Positions 17,163 through 25,719 of a stretch of DNA of 64,000 bases are shown here, piece by piece. A program made the translations under genes and the position numbers. Source of the stretch: Boseongicola sp. (GTDB taxonomy: Bacteria > Pseudomonadota > Alphaproteobacteria > Rhodobacterales > Rhodobacteraceae); assembly GCA_014075275.1 (NCBI GenBank), contig CP046179.1, positions 1,807,932-1,871,931 of the forward strand, written 5' to 3'. Each line of letters starts with the position of its first letter. Position 1 is the first letter of the stretch. The notes under the pieces were generated by a model. The model worked only from the letters and a program-made list of their open reading frames with translations. It was not told the origin of the DNA and made no database searches.

Positions 17163-18659
17163 ATGTTCGAGAACCTGTCAGAACGCCTCTCTGGTGTCTT
17201 CGACCGGCTGACCAAGCAAGGCGCGTTGTCCGAAGACGACGTCAAGACCGCCCTGCGCGAGGTTCGCGTGGCCCTGCTCGAAGCTGATGTCTCACTGCCC
17301 GTCGCCCGCGATTTCGTCAAAGCCATCCAGGACAAGGCCACCGGTCAATCGGTCACCAAATCGGTCACCCCCGGTCAGCAAGTGGTCAAAATCGTCCATG
17401 ACGAGCTGATCCACGTCCTTAAGGGCGACGAAGATCCCGGCACCCTGAAAATCGACAACCCACCTGCCTCGATCCTGATGGTCGGTCTGCAAGGCTCGGG
17501 TAAGACCACAACCACCGCCAAACTCGCCAAGCGATTGAAAGACCGCGAAGGCAAGCGCGTGTTGATGGCCTCGCTCGACACTAATCGTCCGGCAGCGATG
17601 GAACAACTTGCCATCCTGGGCAACCAGATCGGCGTCGACACCCTGCCGATTGTCAAAGGCGAAGACCCGGTCGCCATCGCCAAACGCGCCAAGACCCAGG
17701 CGAACCTTGGCGGCTACGACGTCTATATGCTCGACACTGCGGGCCGTCTGCACATCGATCAGGAACTGATTGCCCAAGCGGCCGCTGTCCGCGACGTCGC
17801 CAATCCACGCGAAACGCTGCTGGTCGTCGATGGACTCACCGGCCAGGACGCCGTCAACGTCGCAACAGAATTCGACGACAAAATCGGCGTCTCCGGCGTT
17901 GTCCTGACCCGTATGGACGGCGACGGTCGCGGCGGCGCGGCCCTGTCCATGCGCGCCGTCACCGGCAAGCCGATCCGCTTTGTCGGCCTTGGCGAAAAGA
18001 TGGACGCGATCGAGACGTTCGAGCCCGATCGCATCGCCGGTCGCATCCTCGGCATGGGCGACATCGTGGCGCTTGTCGAAAAGGCGCAGGAAACCATCGA
18101 GGCCGAACAGGCCGAACGCATGATGAAGCGGTTCCAAAAGGGTCAGTTCAATATGAACGACATGAAGGGCCAGCTTGAGCAGATGATGAAAATGGGCGGC
18201 ATGGAAGGCATCATGGGAATGATGCCCGGCATGGGCAAAATGAAGTCCCAGATGGAGAAATCTGGCTTTGACGACAAAATCTTCCGCCAGCAGATCGCCC
18301 TGATCCAGTCCATGACCAAACGCGAACGCGCCAATCCCGGCGTCTTGCAGGCCAGCCGCAAAAAGCGGATCGCGCGCGGCGCGGGCATGGAAGTTTCCGA
18401 CCTCAACAAGCTCATCAAAATGCACCGCCAGATGTCCGACATGATGAAAAAGGTCGGGAAAATGGGCAAAAAAGGCATGATGCGCCAAATGGGCAGCATG
18501 CTTGGCGGCAAAGGCGGATTGCCACCCGGCGGCATGCCTAGTCAGGCCGAAATGGACACAGCACAGGCGCAAATGGGCAAAATGCCCGGCGGCTTCCCCG
18601 GCATGGGTGGCGGCGCAGCCTTGCCTCCGGGTCTCTCAGGCTTCGGGAAGAAGAAGTGA
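17163..18659 (+). CDS. ffh: Signal recognition particle protein Ffh
   Basis: SRP54 GTPase that binds signal sequences co-translationally and delivers ribosomes to FtsY. The protein has 498 residues. N domain: [17 protein letters not shown] domain: P-loop [39 protein letters not shown] and [14 protein letters not shown]. The M domain is methionine-rich ([35 protein letters not shown]) and binds both signal peptide and RNA. The ATG has AAGGAG just upstream. The stop overlaps the first acetyltransferase start by four bases (GTGA), so ffh leads a long operon through trmD. Confidence 0.97.
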   Translation: MFENLSERLSGVFDRLTKQGALSEDDVKTALREVRVALLEADVSLPVARDFVKAIQDKATGQSVTKSVTPGQQVVKIVHDELIHVLKGDEDPGTLKIDNPPASILMVGLQGSGKTTTTAKLAKRLKDREGKRVLMASLDTNRPAAMEQLAILGNQIGVDTLPIVKGEDPVAIAKRAKTQANLGGYDVYMLDTAGRLHIDQELIAQAAAVRDVANPRETLLVVDGLTGQDAVNVATEFDDKIGVSGVVLTRMDGDGRGGAALSMRAVTGKPIRFVGLGEKMDAIETFEPDRIAGRILGMGDIVALVEKAQETIEAEQAERMMKRFQKGQFNMNDMKGQLEQMMKMGGMEGIMGMMPGMGKMKSQMEKSGFDDKIFRQQIALIQSMTKRERANPGVLQASRKKRIARGAGMEVSDLNKLIKMHRQMSDMMKKVGKMGKKGMMRQMGSMLGGKGGLPPGGMPSQAEMDTAQAQMGKMPGGFPGMGGGAALPPGLSGFGKKK

Positions 18660-19198
18660 CGTCTGCCGAAAATCATATGAGTTTTGCCGTTCCGACGGTC
18701 GAGACCCAGCGGCTTAGGTTACGCGGCGCCAAACTGTCGGATCTAGAAGCCTATGCTGCATTTCGGGCGTCCGAACGTGTGCGATTCATGGGCGGCCCGA
18801 ACGACCGGGACGAGGCTTTTTCCGACCTTTGCTACGGGTTAGGTCAATGGGCCATGCGCGGCTATGGGCTGTGGGTGGTCGCAGATAAATCCACCGACGA
18901 ACCGCTCGGGTACACCGGCCTTTATCATCCTGAGTATTGGGCAGACCGCGAGATCAGTTGGGCCGTATTTGAAAGCGCCGCCGGAAAAGGAGTTGCAACC
19001 GAGGCGGCCCGCGCCGTTCGAGACTTTGCTTATGATCGGCTGGGATGGGATACCGTTATCAGCGCAATTATACCGGGAAACGAACCCTCGATTGCACTTG
19101 CCAAGCGTCTGGGCGCAACGCTTGATGGCAAGTACGAACATCCAAAAATCGGCGAAATGTTGATCTACCGGCACGTCACACCGGAGTCGCGCACATGA
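18656..19198 (+). CDS. GNAT acetyltransferase, RimJ/RimL-like, copy 1 of 4
   Basis: A 180-residue acetyl-CoA-dependent transferase (Acetyltransf_3 type). It has PTVETQRLRLRGAKLSDLEA at the start, GGPNDRDEAF after the first helix, and the acetyl-CoA loop region SAAGKGVATEAARAVRDFAY. Substrate unknown. The GTG start at 18656 overlaps the ffh stop; an internal ATG at 18677 (MSFAVPTVE) is an alternative. It is the first of four consecutive related genes, each joined to the next by a 4-base overlap. Confidence 0.85.
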   Translation: MTSAENHMSFAVPTVETQRLRLRGAKLSDLEAYAAFRASERVRFMGGPNDRDEAFSDLCYGLGQWAMRGYGLWVVADKSTDEPLGYTGLYHPEYWADREISWAVFESAAGKGVATEAARAVRDFAYDRLGWDTVISAIIPGNEPSIALAKRLGATLDGKYEHPKIGEMLIYRHVTPESRT

Positions 19199-19734
19199 CC
19201 CCACAACTCACCGATACTCCAGTTCTGGAAACCGAGCGCTTGATCCTGCGCGCGCCCCATGGCGATGATCTGCCCCACTGGACGGAACTCGCCGTGTCAG
19301 ACCGGTCCAAATTCATTGGTGGGCCGTACACGCAAGATATGGCGTTCCGCGCCTGGGCGGGCGTCATCGGACATTGGGCCATCCGTGGCTTTGGCATGTT
19401 CGTTCTGGAACCCAAAGGCGGCGGCGATCCCGTCGGTCATCTCGGGCACTGGCAACCAGAAGGCTGGCCAGAACGCGAAATCGGTTGGTGCATCTGGTCA
19501 TCCAAGGTCGAAGGCAAAGGCTTTGCTTTCGAAGCCGCGCGCGCGGTGTGCGAGTATACGTTCCAAATCCTAAAATGGGATACCGCCGTCAGCTATATCG
19601 ACGATGGCAACCAGCGCTCTGAAGCACTGGCCGCCCGCCTTGGCGCGATCGTGGATCCTGATGCCCCAAAACCAGACAAAGACTGGCCACCCATTAACGT
19701 CTATCGGCACAGTGTCGAACGGTGGCAGTCATGA
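19195..19734 (+). CDS. GNAT acetyltransferase, RimJ/RimL-like, copy 2 of 4
   Basis: 179 residues with the same layout as copy 1: TPVLETERLILRAPHGDDL, then FIGGPYTQDMAFRAWAG, WAIRGFGMFVLE, and the CoA-binding region KVEGKGFAFEAARAVCEYTF. The RxxG-like loop is present as VEGKGFA. The start ATG at 19195 overlaps the previous stop (ATGA). No feature separates its substrate from that of its paralogues. Confidence 0.86.
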   Translation: MTPQLTDTPVLETERLILRAPHGDDLPHWTELAVSDRSKFIGGPYTQDMAFRAWAGVIGHWAIRGFGMFVLEPKGGGDPVGHLGHWQPEGWPEREIGWCIWSSKVEGKGFAFEAARAVCEYTFQILKWDTAVSYIDDGNQRSEALAARLGAIVDPDAPKPDKDWPPINVYRHSVERWQS

Positions 19735-20258
19735 ACGCTGTCAGCCCTATGATCGTCCCGATTATCGAAACCACTCGCCTAATCCTACGGGAGTATCGCC
19801 GGTCGGATTTCGACCCGATCGCCGCCCACTGGCAAAGCGACCGAACGAAACACACAGGTGGACCGCTAAACAGACGCGACGCGTGGAAAGCCTTTGCCGG
19901 AGACTGCGGACAATGGCACCTGCGCGGCTACGGCATGTGGATTGTCCAGGACAAAGCCAGCGGTGATACTGCCGGGTATGTCGGATTTTACGAACCCGAT
20001 CATTACAGCGAAACCGAACTTGGTTGGGTTTTACTTGCACCCTTTGAAGGCAAAGGTCTGGCGGATGAGGCCGTTCGCGCAGCCCGTGCCTACGGCGAAA
20101 CAAATTTCGGCATAAGCCAACCGTGCAGCTACATCGCCACTGACAACGACCGCTCGGTCGCACTTGCCAAAAAGTTGGGCGCAACGCTTGAAGATACCCG
20201 CGACATTGGTCACGGCCCATTCCACATTTACCGTCATCCACGGGGGCAAACGTCATGA
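19731..20258 (+). CDS. GNAT acetyltransferase, RimJ/RimL-like, copy 3 of 4
   Basis: About 175 residues. IIETTRLILREYRRSDFDPI at the N-terminus, HTGGPLNRRDAWKAFAG, WHLRGYGMWIVQDKASGDTA and the CoA loop PFEGKGLADEAVRAARAYGE identify the family. The ATG at 19731 overlaps the previous stop by four bases and is preferred over the in-frame GTG at 19722. The pattern of aromatic and glycine residues follows copies 1 and 2 closely, pointing to tandem duplication. Confidence 0.85.
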   Translation: MNAVSPMIVPIIETTRLILREYRRSDFDPIAAHWQSDRTKHTGGPLNRRDAWKAFAGDCGQWHLRGYGMWIVQDKASGDTAGYVGFYEPDHYSETELGWVLLAPFEGKGLADEAVRAARAYGETNFGISQPCSYIATDNDRSVALAKKLGATLEDTRDIGHGPFHIYRHPRGQTS

Positions 20259-20833
20259 ACGCCCCCCGACACGAAATGCCGACGCTTGGTCCCGCCATCG
20301 AACTGGCCGGAAAGTTCGCTGCCAATATCCCCGTGCTGACATCGGAACATGTGCGCCTCCGCGCGCCGCAGCTTTCCGACTTTGAAGGTTTCGCCGAGAT
20401 CTTCTGTTCAGACCGCAGCGCCTTCATCGATGGCCCCTACTCGCGCGAACAGGCTTGGGGCGAGTTTCACGGGTTGATGTCGTGCTGGATGATCTATGGA
20501 CACGGCGGCTGGGCGGTGGAAGAGATTGCGACCGGCAAGCTCGCTGGTTTCGTCATGCTTGGGCTAGAACCCGGCGACGAAGAAGTCGAACTTGGCTTTT
20601 TGTTCCGCGCATGGGCCGAAGGCCGCGGCTTTGCTTTTGAGGCCGCCGAACTGGCCCGCGATTTCGCGTGGGACGTTCTGAAATTCTCGACGCTGGTCAG
20701 CTATGTCGACGAGAGCAATGTGCGGTCGGTTGCACTGGCCCAGCGGTTGGGTGGGTTTGACGACACGCCCCCAGAATTCCACGAAGCCGACACTTGCGTG
20801 TTCCGCCATTTGCCGAAAGGCGCGCGCTCATGA
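20255..20833 (+). CDS. GNAT acetyltransferase, RimJ/RimL-like, copy 4 of 4
   Basis: 192 residues. It has a longer N-terminus than the other copies (about 25 extra residues before LTSEHVRLRAPQLSDFEGF), then FIDGPYSREQAWGEFHG, IYGHGGWAVEEIATGKLAGF and the CoA region AEGRGFAFEAAELARDFAW. ATG at 20255 overlaps the stop of copy 3, and its own stop overlaps the start of the 33-codon ORF that follows. Confidence 0.86.
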   Translation: MNAPRHEMPTLGPAIELAGKFAANIPVLTSEHVRLRAPQLSDFEGFAEIFCSDRSAFIDGPYSREQAWGEFHGLMSCWMIYGHGGWAVEEIATGKLAGFVMLGLEPGDEEVELGFLFRAWAEGRGFAFEAAELARDFAWDVLKFSTLVSYVDESNVRSVALAQRLGGFDDTPPEFHEADTCVFRHLPKGARS

Positions 20834-20931
20834 AACAGGTAATCGCTCATTTTTCGCGCACCGACGCGATACCGATGCAATACCGACGTAATACCGACGT
20901 TGCGTTCGCCCCGTTAGGAGATCGTTCATGA
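20830..20931 (+). CDS. 33-codon linking ORF between GNAT copy 4 and chorismate mutase
   Basis: ATG at 20830 overlaps the stop of the acetyltransferase gene (ATGA), and the TGA at 20929-20931 overlaps the ATG of chorismate mutase (again ATGA). The reading frame therefore spans exactly the gap. The peptide starts MKQVIAHFSRTD and ends FAPLGDRS. The middle is encoded by three imperfect 11-bp repeats (ATACCGACGTA-like, 20871-20902), suggesting repeat expansion rather than a conserved protein. It contains the AGGAG of the next gene. It may mainly carry ribosomes across the gap for translational coupling. No family recognised. Confidence 0.45.
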   Translation: MKQVIAHFSRTDAIPMQYRRNTDVAFAPLGDRS

Positions 20932-21224
20932 ATGACGCCGTAACCCGCGCCGCCGACCTTTTGGCAGGCCACCGCGACAGCATCGACCGCCTTGACGCGA
21001 TCCTGGTTTACACGCTTGCCGAACGGTTCAAGCAGACCCAGGCTGTGGGGCGTCTGAAAGCAGAACATGACCTTCCGCCCAGTGATCCTGCGCGCGAGGC
21101 CAACCAGATCGAACGCCTTGAATGGCTCTCGAAAGAAGCGGATTTGGATCCCGAATTCGCCAAGAAATTTCTGAATTTCATCATTCAGGAAGTCATCCAG
21201 CATCACGAACAACATCAGAAATAA
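20928..21224 (+). CDS. Chorismate mutase, AroQ class
   Basis: Converts chorismate to prephenate for phenylalanine and tyrosine synthesis. A 98-residue all-helical protein: HRDSIDRLDAILVYTLAERF carries the first active-site Arg, VGRLKAEHDLPPSDPAREANQ the Lys and second Arg, and helix 3 ends NFIIQEVIQHHE. This is the short free-standing AroQ type found between ffh and rpsP in Rhodobacterales. AGGAG lies eight bases upstream of the ATG. Confidence 0.92.
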   Translation: MNDAVTRAADLLAGHRDSIDRLDAILVYTLAERFKQTQAVGRLKAEHDLPPSDPAREANQIERLEWLSKEADLDPEFAKKFLNFIIQEVIQHHEQHQK

Positions 21225-21242
21225 ACTAAAAGGATCAATACC

Positions 21243-21617
21243 ATGGCTATGAAAATCCGTCTCGCCCGCGGTGGTTCCAAGAAGCGTCCGTTTTACCGGA
21301 TCGTTGCGGCTGACAGCCGTATGCCTCGCGATGGCCGCTTCATCGAAAAGCTCGGCACCTACAATCCGCTTTTGCCAAAAGACAGCGAAGAGCGCATCAA
21401 AATGGACGCCGATCGTGTGAAGCATTGGCTGGATCAAGGCGCTCAGCCGACTGACCGCGTTGCACGTTTCCTGGAAGCTGCCGGCGTTCTTGAAGGCAAG
21501 ACCCGCAACAACCCGAACAAAGCCAAGCCGGGCAAGAAAGCTGAAGAGCGCGCAGAAGAGAAAGCCGCCAAAGCAGCAGCCCCAGCCGAAGAAGTTGCAG
21601 AAGAGGCGGCGGAATAA
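21243..21617 (+). CDS. rpsP: 30S ribosomal protein S16
   Basis: Small-subunit ribosomal protein. [39 protein letters not shown] and [20 protein letters not shown] are family signatures. At 124 residues it has a Lys/Ala/Glu-rich C-terminal tail of about 35 residues (from [12 protein letters not shown] on), common in alphaproteobacterial S16 and probably disordered. AAAGGATC precedes the start. It is followed by rimM after 27 bases. Confidence 0.97.
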   Translation: MAMKIRLARGGSKKRPFYRIVAADSRMPRDGRFIEKLGTYNPLLPKDSEERIKMDADRVKHWLDQGAQPTDRVARFLEAAGVLEGKTRNNPNKAKPGKKAEERAEEKAAKAAAPAEEVAEEAAE

Positions 21618-21644
21618 TCCGCCCCTTTTCAACAGCTTAACGCC

Positions 21645-22151
21645 ATGTCGGACAGGGTTTGTGTGGGCGCCATCGCAGGCGCTTTCGGGGTTAAAGGCGA
21701 GGTCAGACTGAAAAGTTTCTGCGCCGAGCCTGATGCCATCGACACCTATGGGCCGCTCTCGTCAGAAGACGAAGCGGCCTCGTTCGACGTGCGCATTACT
21801 CGTTCGGTCAAGAACGGTTTCGCCGCCAGACTATCAGGCGTTAACAGCAAAGAGGCCGCCGACGCCCTGAAAGGCGCGCGACTTTATGCGCCCCGTGATG
21901 TGCTGCCTGATTTGCCGGATGACGAGTATTATCACACCGATCTGATCGGTATGACCGTGCTCGATACCGGTGGGAATGAACTTGGTCGTGTGAAAGCCGT
22001 TCTCAATCATGGCGCAGGCGATCTGCTTGAAATTTCAGGGAAAGGCTTGAAGGAGCCAGTCCTGTTGCCTTTCTCGTTAGCCGTCGTCCCGACCGTTGAT
22101 GTGAAGGTTGGTCGTATCATCGCCGACCCACCAGAGGGGTTGTTTGAATGA
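21645..22151 (+). CDS. rimM: Ribosome maturation factor RimM
   Basis: Binds S19 and assists maturation of the 30S head. 168 residues. The N-terminal RimM domain is seen in [20 protein letters not shown] and the C-terminal PRC-barrel in [18 protein letters not shown] with [15 protein letters not shown]. The end overlaps trmD by four bases (ATGA). Confidence 0.95.
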   Translation: MSDRVCVGAIAGAFGVKGEVRLKSFCAEPDAIDTYGPLSSEDEAASFDVRITRSVKNGFAARLSGVNSKEAADALKGARLYAPRDVLPDLPDDEYYHTDLIGMTVLDTGGNELGRVKAVLNHGAGDLLEISGKGLKEPVLLPFSLAVVPTVDVKVGRIIADPPEGLFE

Positions 22152-22963
22152 GCGACGGTCCTTCGATATCCCACGGTCGGTTGGCAATCAGTGCGACGGA
22201 ACGACCGCGCGAGTTGATGACTGATCGTCCCGACATCGCCGGGGCGTGGACGGCACGGATCATCACGCTTTTTCCCGATGCATTTCCGGGCACTCTGGGT
22301 CTTTCGGTCACCGGAAAGGCTCTGCAGGAAGGGCTTTGGCAACTTGACCCGATTGATCTGCGCCTTTTTGGTCAGGGTAAACACCGCAATGTAGATGACA
22401 CTCCCTCCGGTGGCGGCGCTGGCATGGTTCTGCGCCCAGACGTCATGGGCCGCGCCATTCGCTATGCGCAGAACGGCACACCGACCAAACGCGCAAAGTG
22501 GCCACTGGTCTATCTGTCGCCGCGCGGCAAGCCGTTTACGCAAGCCACAGCGCAACGTTTTGCCGCCGCAGACGGACTAACAATGATTTGTGGACGATTT
22601 GAAGGTCTGGATGAGCGGGTCATCGAACACTTTGATGTTGAAGAGGTTTCCTTAGGTGACTTCGTCATGACAGGCGGCGAAATTGCGGCCCAGGCCATGA
22701 TCGACGCGACCGTGCGCCTGATGCCGGGTGTTCTGGGGAACGATGCATCGGCCGAAAAAGAAAGTTTTTCGGATGGTCTGCTTGAACACCCGCAATACAC
22801 CCGGCCCGCCGAATGGGAGGGATTGACGATCCCCGAGGTTCTTACATCGGGTGATCATGGTGCCGTTGATCGTTGGCGCCGCACCCAGTCGGAAAGAACA
22901 ACGCGCCAGCAACGCCCGGATTTATGGGCGAAATTCGGCCAATCTTCTGAAAAAGACAAATAA
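22148..22963 (+). CDS. trmD: tRNA (guanine(37)-N1)-methyltransferase TrmD
   Basis: Methylates G37 next to the anticodon to prevent frameshifting. SPOUT-fold motifs are [33 protein letters not shown], the knot segments [18 protein letters not shown] and [16 protein letters not shown], and [16 protein letters not shown]. 271 residues from the ATG overlapping rimM. An in-frame ATG at 22217 (MTDRPDIAG) would give a length closer to the family norm, since the first ~23 residues have no clear counterpart. Confidence 0.96.
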   Translation: MSDGPSISHGRLAISATERPRELMTDRPDIAGAWTARIITLFPDAFPGTLGLSVTGKALQEGLWQLDPIDLRLFGQGKHRNVDDTPSGGGAGMVLRPDVMGRAIRYAQNGTPTKRAKWPLVYLSPRGKPFTQATAQRFAAADGLTMICGRFEGLDERVIEHFDVEEVSLGDFVMTGGEIAAQAMIDATVRLMPGVLGNDASAEKESFSDGLLEHPQYTRPAEWEGLTIPEVLTSGDHGAVDRWRRTQSERTTRQQRPDLWAKFGQSSEKDK

Positions 22964-23034
22964 ATCAACGCTAACACTGCCATTTTGTTGCCGTGATCTT
23001 TTGCAAATCTAACGTCGATTTTGCTGACCAGAGC

Positions 23035-24192
23035 ATGGAAATGCGCAAGTTTGTCGACACAAGTCTGATATTTGTCCTGATTTTCGCCGGTATCGCCCTG
23101 ATATTTTCGGTGCCAAACGACAGCGGCTTCATGCACTTCGCCCGCGCTGCACTTGCTCCGCTTTTTGCCTTGGTCGCACTTTTCCTGTTGCTTCGAAAAC
23201 CGCACCCCAGGGTCATTGGCCGCCACGGATTTCTGAACACCACCCCACGCGCCCCATTGTCCGAGGGTGAACGCGAGCGGTTCATCGGCATGACCTTGCA
23301 ACGCAACAATGCCATCGAGCGCAACAACACCGACCCCGATCATCCGGTGAACCGCGTGACCAGTGAACTGCAAGAGATTGCTGCGAAATGGGAAGCCGAA
23401 CACGGTGGCCCGCTGTCGGATGATGAAATCCGGTCGCTCTATCAGCTTTACATGTATGCTGATCCGGGAACCCGCCCCCAGTCGCGGCAGCCCGAGCAAT
23501 ACCTAAGGAACGTTCGGCAAATCGAGCCATTCAACCGCCTGCGCGAGCTTTGCGAAACCTGGCGTCAAACCAAGGCAATACCAACCAAGGATGATTTTAA
23601 CGCTTGGTTGGCACATGTCGGCGGAGACCTGACTGCCAATCAAATGCTTTTGAACGGATGGGTGCGCTTTCTGGAAAGTCTGCCAGGCAACGACCCCGAA
23701 CTTTGGCATTCGATCGCAACCGAGTTTCGCGGCATCGGCGATCGCGACCGTCTTGCGGCTGCATTCTGGATTCTGCGACACCCTGAGTGTGACCGGGCAA
23801 CTGCGTCCGACTTCATCCGAGGGGTGCTGTCTTTCAACCTATTGGAACGCTTGGCCCAGAAGGCTGCGCGCACGGACGACTGGCGGCATATCGAAAGTTT
23901 TTATGATGTGATCAATCGCTACAACCAAGGCTTTTACAAACGTCACAGCCTGACGACGGGGCAAGCAACTGATCAACCGCCTGATCTGGGGCTGAAAGAA
24001 ATGGGACGCATTGCCAGCAAGGTCACCAATTCCACTGGTCTGCCAAAGATCCCTAAGCCGGTCGGCTTAATCCCCCCGAATTCGGCTCCACCCGATCCTT
24101 TGCCCGAAGGTTACAAAGCACCCTATGGTTTTGCACCGGACTCCGGGTTATTCCTGGTCTATCCCGGCCCTGTTTGGCGCGACGCCTCCTAG
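23035..24192 (+). CDS. Hypothetical membrane-anchored protein (~385 aa)
   Basis: I do not recognise a family. The start is uncertain (GTG 22993 or ATG 23035). Residues ~7-45 hold two hydrophobic stretches (VDTSLIFVLIFAGIALIF and AALAPLFALVALFLLL), so the N-terminus is membrane-anchored. The remaining ~335 residues are soluble, with many Trp/Arg/Asp and helix-forming segments such as RLRELCETWRQTKAIPTKDD and SIATEFRGIGDRDRLAAAFW. The C-terminus is proline-rich (GLIPPNSAPPDPLPEGYKA). It lies between trmD and rplS with same-strand neighbours. A repeat-helical scaffold is possible but unproven. Confidence 0.7.
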   Translation: MEMRKFVDTSLIFVLIFAGIALIFSVPNDSGFMHFARAALAPLFALVALFLLLRKPHPRVIGRHGFLNTTPRAPLSEGERERFIGMTLQRNNAIERNNTDPDHPVNRVTSELQEIAAKWEAEHGGPLSDDEIRSLYQLYMYADPGTRPQSRQPEQYLRNVRQIEPFNRLRELCETWRQTKAIPTKDDFNAWLAHVGGDLTANQMLLNGWVRFLESLPGNDPELWHSIATEFRGIGDRDRLAAAFWILRHPECDRATASDFIRGVLSFNLLERLAQKAARTDDWRHIESFYDVINRYNQGFYKRHSLTTGQATDQPPDLGLKEMGRIASKVTNSTGLPKIPKPVGLIPPNSAPPDPLPEGYKAPYGFAPDSGLFLVYPGPVWRDAS

Positions 24193-24420
24193 CAGCTTCG
24201 GAACACGCCTTTTCCCTTGATCGACAGGCTTCTTGGGCCTATACGGCGCGAGTTCGCGACTCGAAACAGTCGACGGATCCGGAGTGTGTGGCCAAAGTCG
24301 TTTTCTTCACGACGTCAACGCGGCCTCGCCCGGCATAAAAGGAACGACGACCTGAACCCTCTGGCGGGCGCATTTGGTGGACCCGGCGAAGACGCAGAGC
24401 TCTGAGGCGCATATCAAACT

Positions 24421-24438
24421 CTCGGGACTAAACCCGAG
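24421..24438 (+). promoter_or_regulatory. Small hairpin in the rplS leader
   Basis: CTCGGG-actaaa-CCCGAG, a perfect 6-bp stem with 6-base loop, nine bases before the ribosome-binding site of rplS. It could affect translation of L19 or be part of a longer leader. It has no terminator T-run. Evidence is the symmetry and position only. Confidence 0.35.
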
Positions 24439-24459
24439 GCGAACATAGGAGTGCGTCAG

Positions 24460-24837
24460 ATGGATCTGATCGCTGAACTGGAAGCCGAGCAGGTCGCTGC
24501 GCTTGGTAATACAATTCCGGATTTCAAAGCGGGTGACACAATTCGTGTCGGTTACAAAGTGACAGAAGGCACGCGCAGCCGTGTTCAGAACTACGAAGGT
24601 GTCTGCATTGCGCGCAAGAACGGCGCTGGCATCGCGGGTTCGTTCACTGTCCGTAAGATTTCTTTCGGTGAAGGCGTTGAGCGGGTATTCCCGCTGCATT
24701 CGACCAACATCGATTCCATCACAGTTGTGCGTCGTGGCCGTGTGCGCCGCGCCAAGCTGTACTATCTTCGTTCGCGTCGCGGTAAGTCCGCACGTATCGC
24801 CGAAGATTCACACTATAAGCCCAGATCAAACGCGTAA
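24460..24837 (+). CDS. rplS: 50S ribosomal protein L19
   Basis: Large-subunit protein at the 30S-50S interface, 125 residues. Signatures: [35 protein letters not shown], the basic core [19 protein letters not shown] and [19 protein letters not shown], and [20 protein letters not shown]. The ATG at 24460 has AGGAG eight bases upstream; the in-frame GTG at 24451 overlaps that site and is rejected. Confidence 0.97.
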   Translation: MDLIAELEAEQVAALGNTIPDFKAGDTIRVGYKVTEGTRSRVQNYEGVCIARKNGAGIAGSFTVRKISFGEGVERVFPLHSTNIDSITVVRRGRVRRAKLYYLRSRRGKSARIAEDSHYKPRSNA

Positions 24838-24848
24838 GGAGTGGAACC

Positions 24849-25070
24849 ATGAAAAAAGACACTCATCCCGACTATCACCTCATCGACGTCAAAATGACGA
24901 ATGGCGATATCGTTCAGATGCGCTCGACCTGGGGCAAAGAAGGCGACACGCTTTCGTTGGACATCGACCCAACTGTGCACCCTGCCTGGACTGGCGGCGG
25001 CGCGCGTTTGATGGACACCGGCGGTCGTGTTTCCAAGTTCAAAAAGAAATACGAAGGTCTGGGTTTCTAA
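24849..25070 (+). CDS. rpmE: 50S ribosomal protein L31
   Basis: 73 residues: [40 protein letters not shown] and [12 protein letters not shown] identify L31. The zinc-binding CxxC set is absent, so this is the Cys-less (C-minus) form, which does not bind zinc. It follows rplS after 11 bases with AAGGAG as ribosome-binding site. A strong terminator follows. Confidence 0.95.
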   Translation: MKKDTHPDYHLIDVKMTNGDIVQMRSTWGKEGDTLSLDIDPTVHPAWTGGGARLMDTGGRVSKFKKKYEGLGF

Positions 25071-25091
25071 ACCTTCTGCCCAATACGATTC

Positions 25092-25120
25092 AAAACGCCG
25101 TCCCTTTGGGGCGGCGTTTT
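25092..25120 (+). terminator. Rho-independent terminator after rpmE
   Basis: AAAACGCCGTCCC-ttt-GGGGCGGCGTTTT followed by TCG. A long GC stem with one mismatch, then T-rich tail, 21 bases after the rpmE stop. It ends the rplS-rpmE transcript. Confidence 0.88.
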
Positions 25121-25196
25121 TCGTTGTTGATTGGTGTGGCAAAGGTCTAGTCTGGGTGAGATGCGGTCAGCGCAATCCAAGACGATAGACGCCAAT

Positions 25197-25700
25197 ATGG
25201 TCAGCACAAGCTATGATTTCCCAGAATTTAAAGACAAAGCCATCTTGATAACCGGCGCCTCGACCGGGATTGGCGCTGAACTTGCGCGCGCCTTCGCCGC
25301 CCAAGGCGCGAAGGTCGGATTGCACTATAATTCCAGCAAAGAACAAGCCGAAGCATTGGCCGACGAAATACGCGCGGCTGGCGGCACTGTGGTCCTCATC
25401 CAGGCTGACGCATGTGACACCAAAGCCCTCGTCGAGGCGGTAGAAAACGCAGCAGATGCGCTTGGTGGGTTAGACGGGCTAATCAATAATGCAGTTGCTC
25501 TAGGTGTCATAACCTCGCCATTTCACGAACGTTACTCGACAAAAGAGCAATTGGCCGCAATGCAGGCTACAATCCCTCAAGGGCGACTTGGCATAGTGGA
25601 AGATTGCGGCGGAGCATTTCTGTTCCTCGCCTCTGACGAAATGTCCGCCTATATCATCGGCCAAACGATCGAAGTGAACGGTGGGCAGTTGATGCCGTAG
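25197..25700 (+). pseudogene. SDR oxidoreductase with internal deletion of the catalytic core
   Basis: The N-terminal Rossmann half is intact (AILITGASTGIGAELARAFA, QADACDTKALVEAV, GLDGLINNA). The sequence then jumps directly to the C-terminal part (VALGVITSPFHERYSTKEQL, GRLGIVEDCGGAFLFLASDE, GQTIEVNGGQLMP). About 80 residues that carry the catalytic Ser and YxxxK are missing, leaving 167 residues instead of ~250. The join lies where LINNA(G) and (V)NAVAPGVI share an Asn-Ala codon pair, as expected for recombination at short homology. The frame is kept, so a protein may be made but cannot catalyse the usual reaction. Confidence 0.82.
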
Positions 25701-25719
25701 CCACGCAAAAGAGGGTACA

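Noticed and set aside
17292..18572. 426-codon minus-strand frame opposite ffh
   Set aside because: His/Asp/Leu-rich antisense of the Met-rich Ffh sequence; no ribosome-binding site and no homology pattern.
24217..24405. 62-codon frame upstream of rplS
   Set aside because: Arg-rich, TTG start without a ribosome-binding site; more likely untranslated leader.
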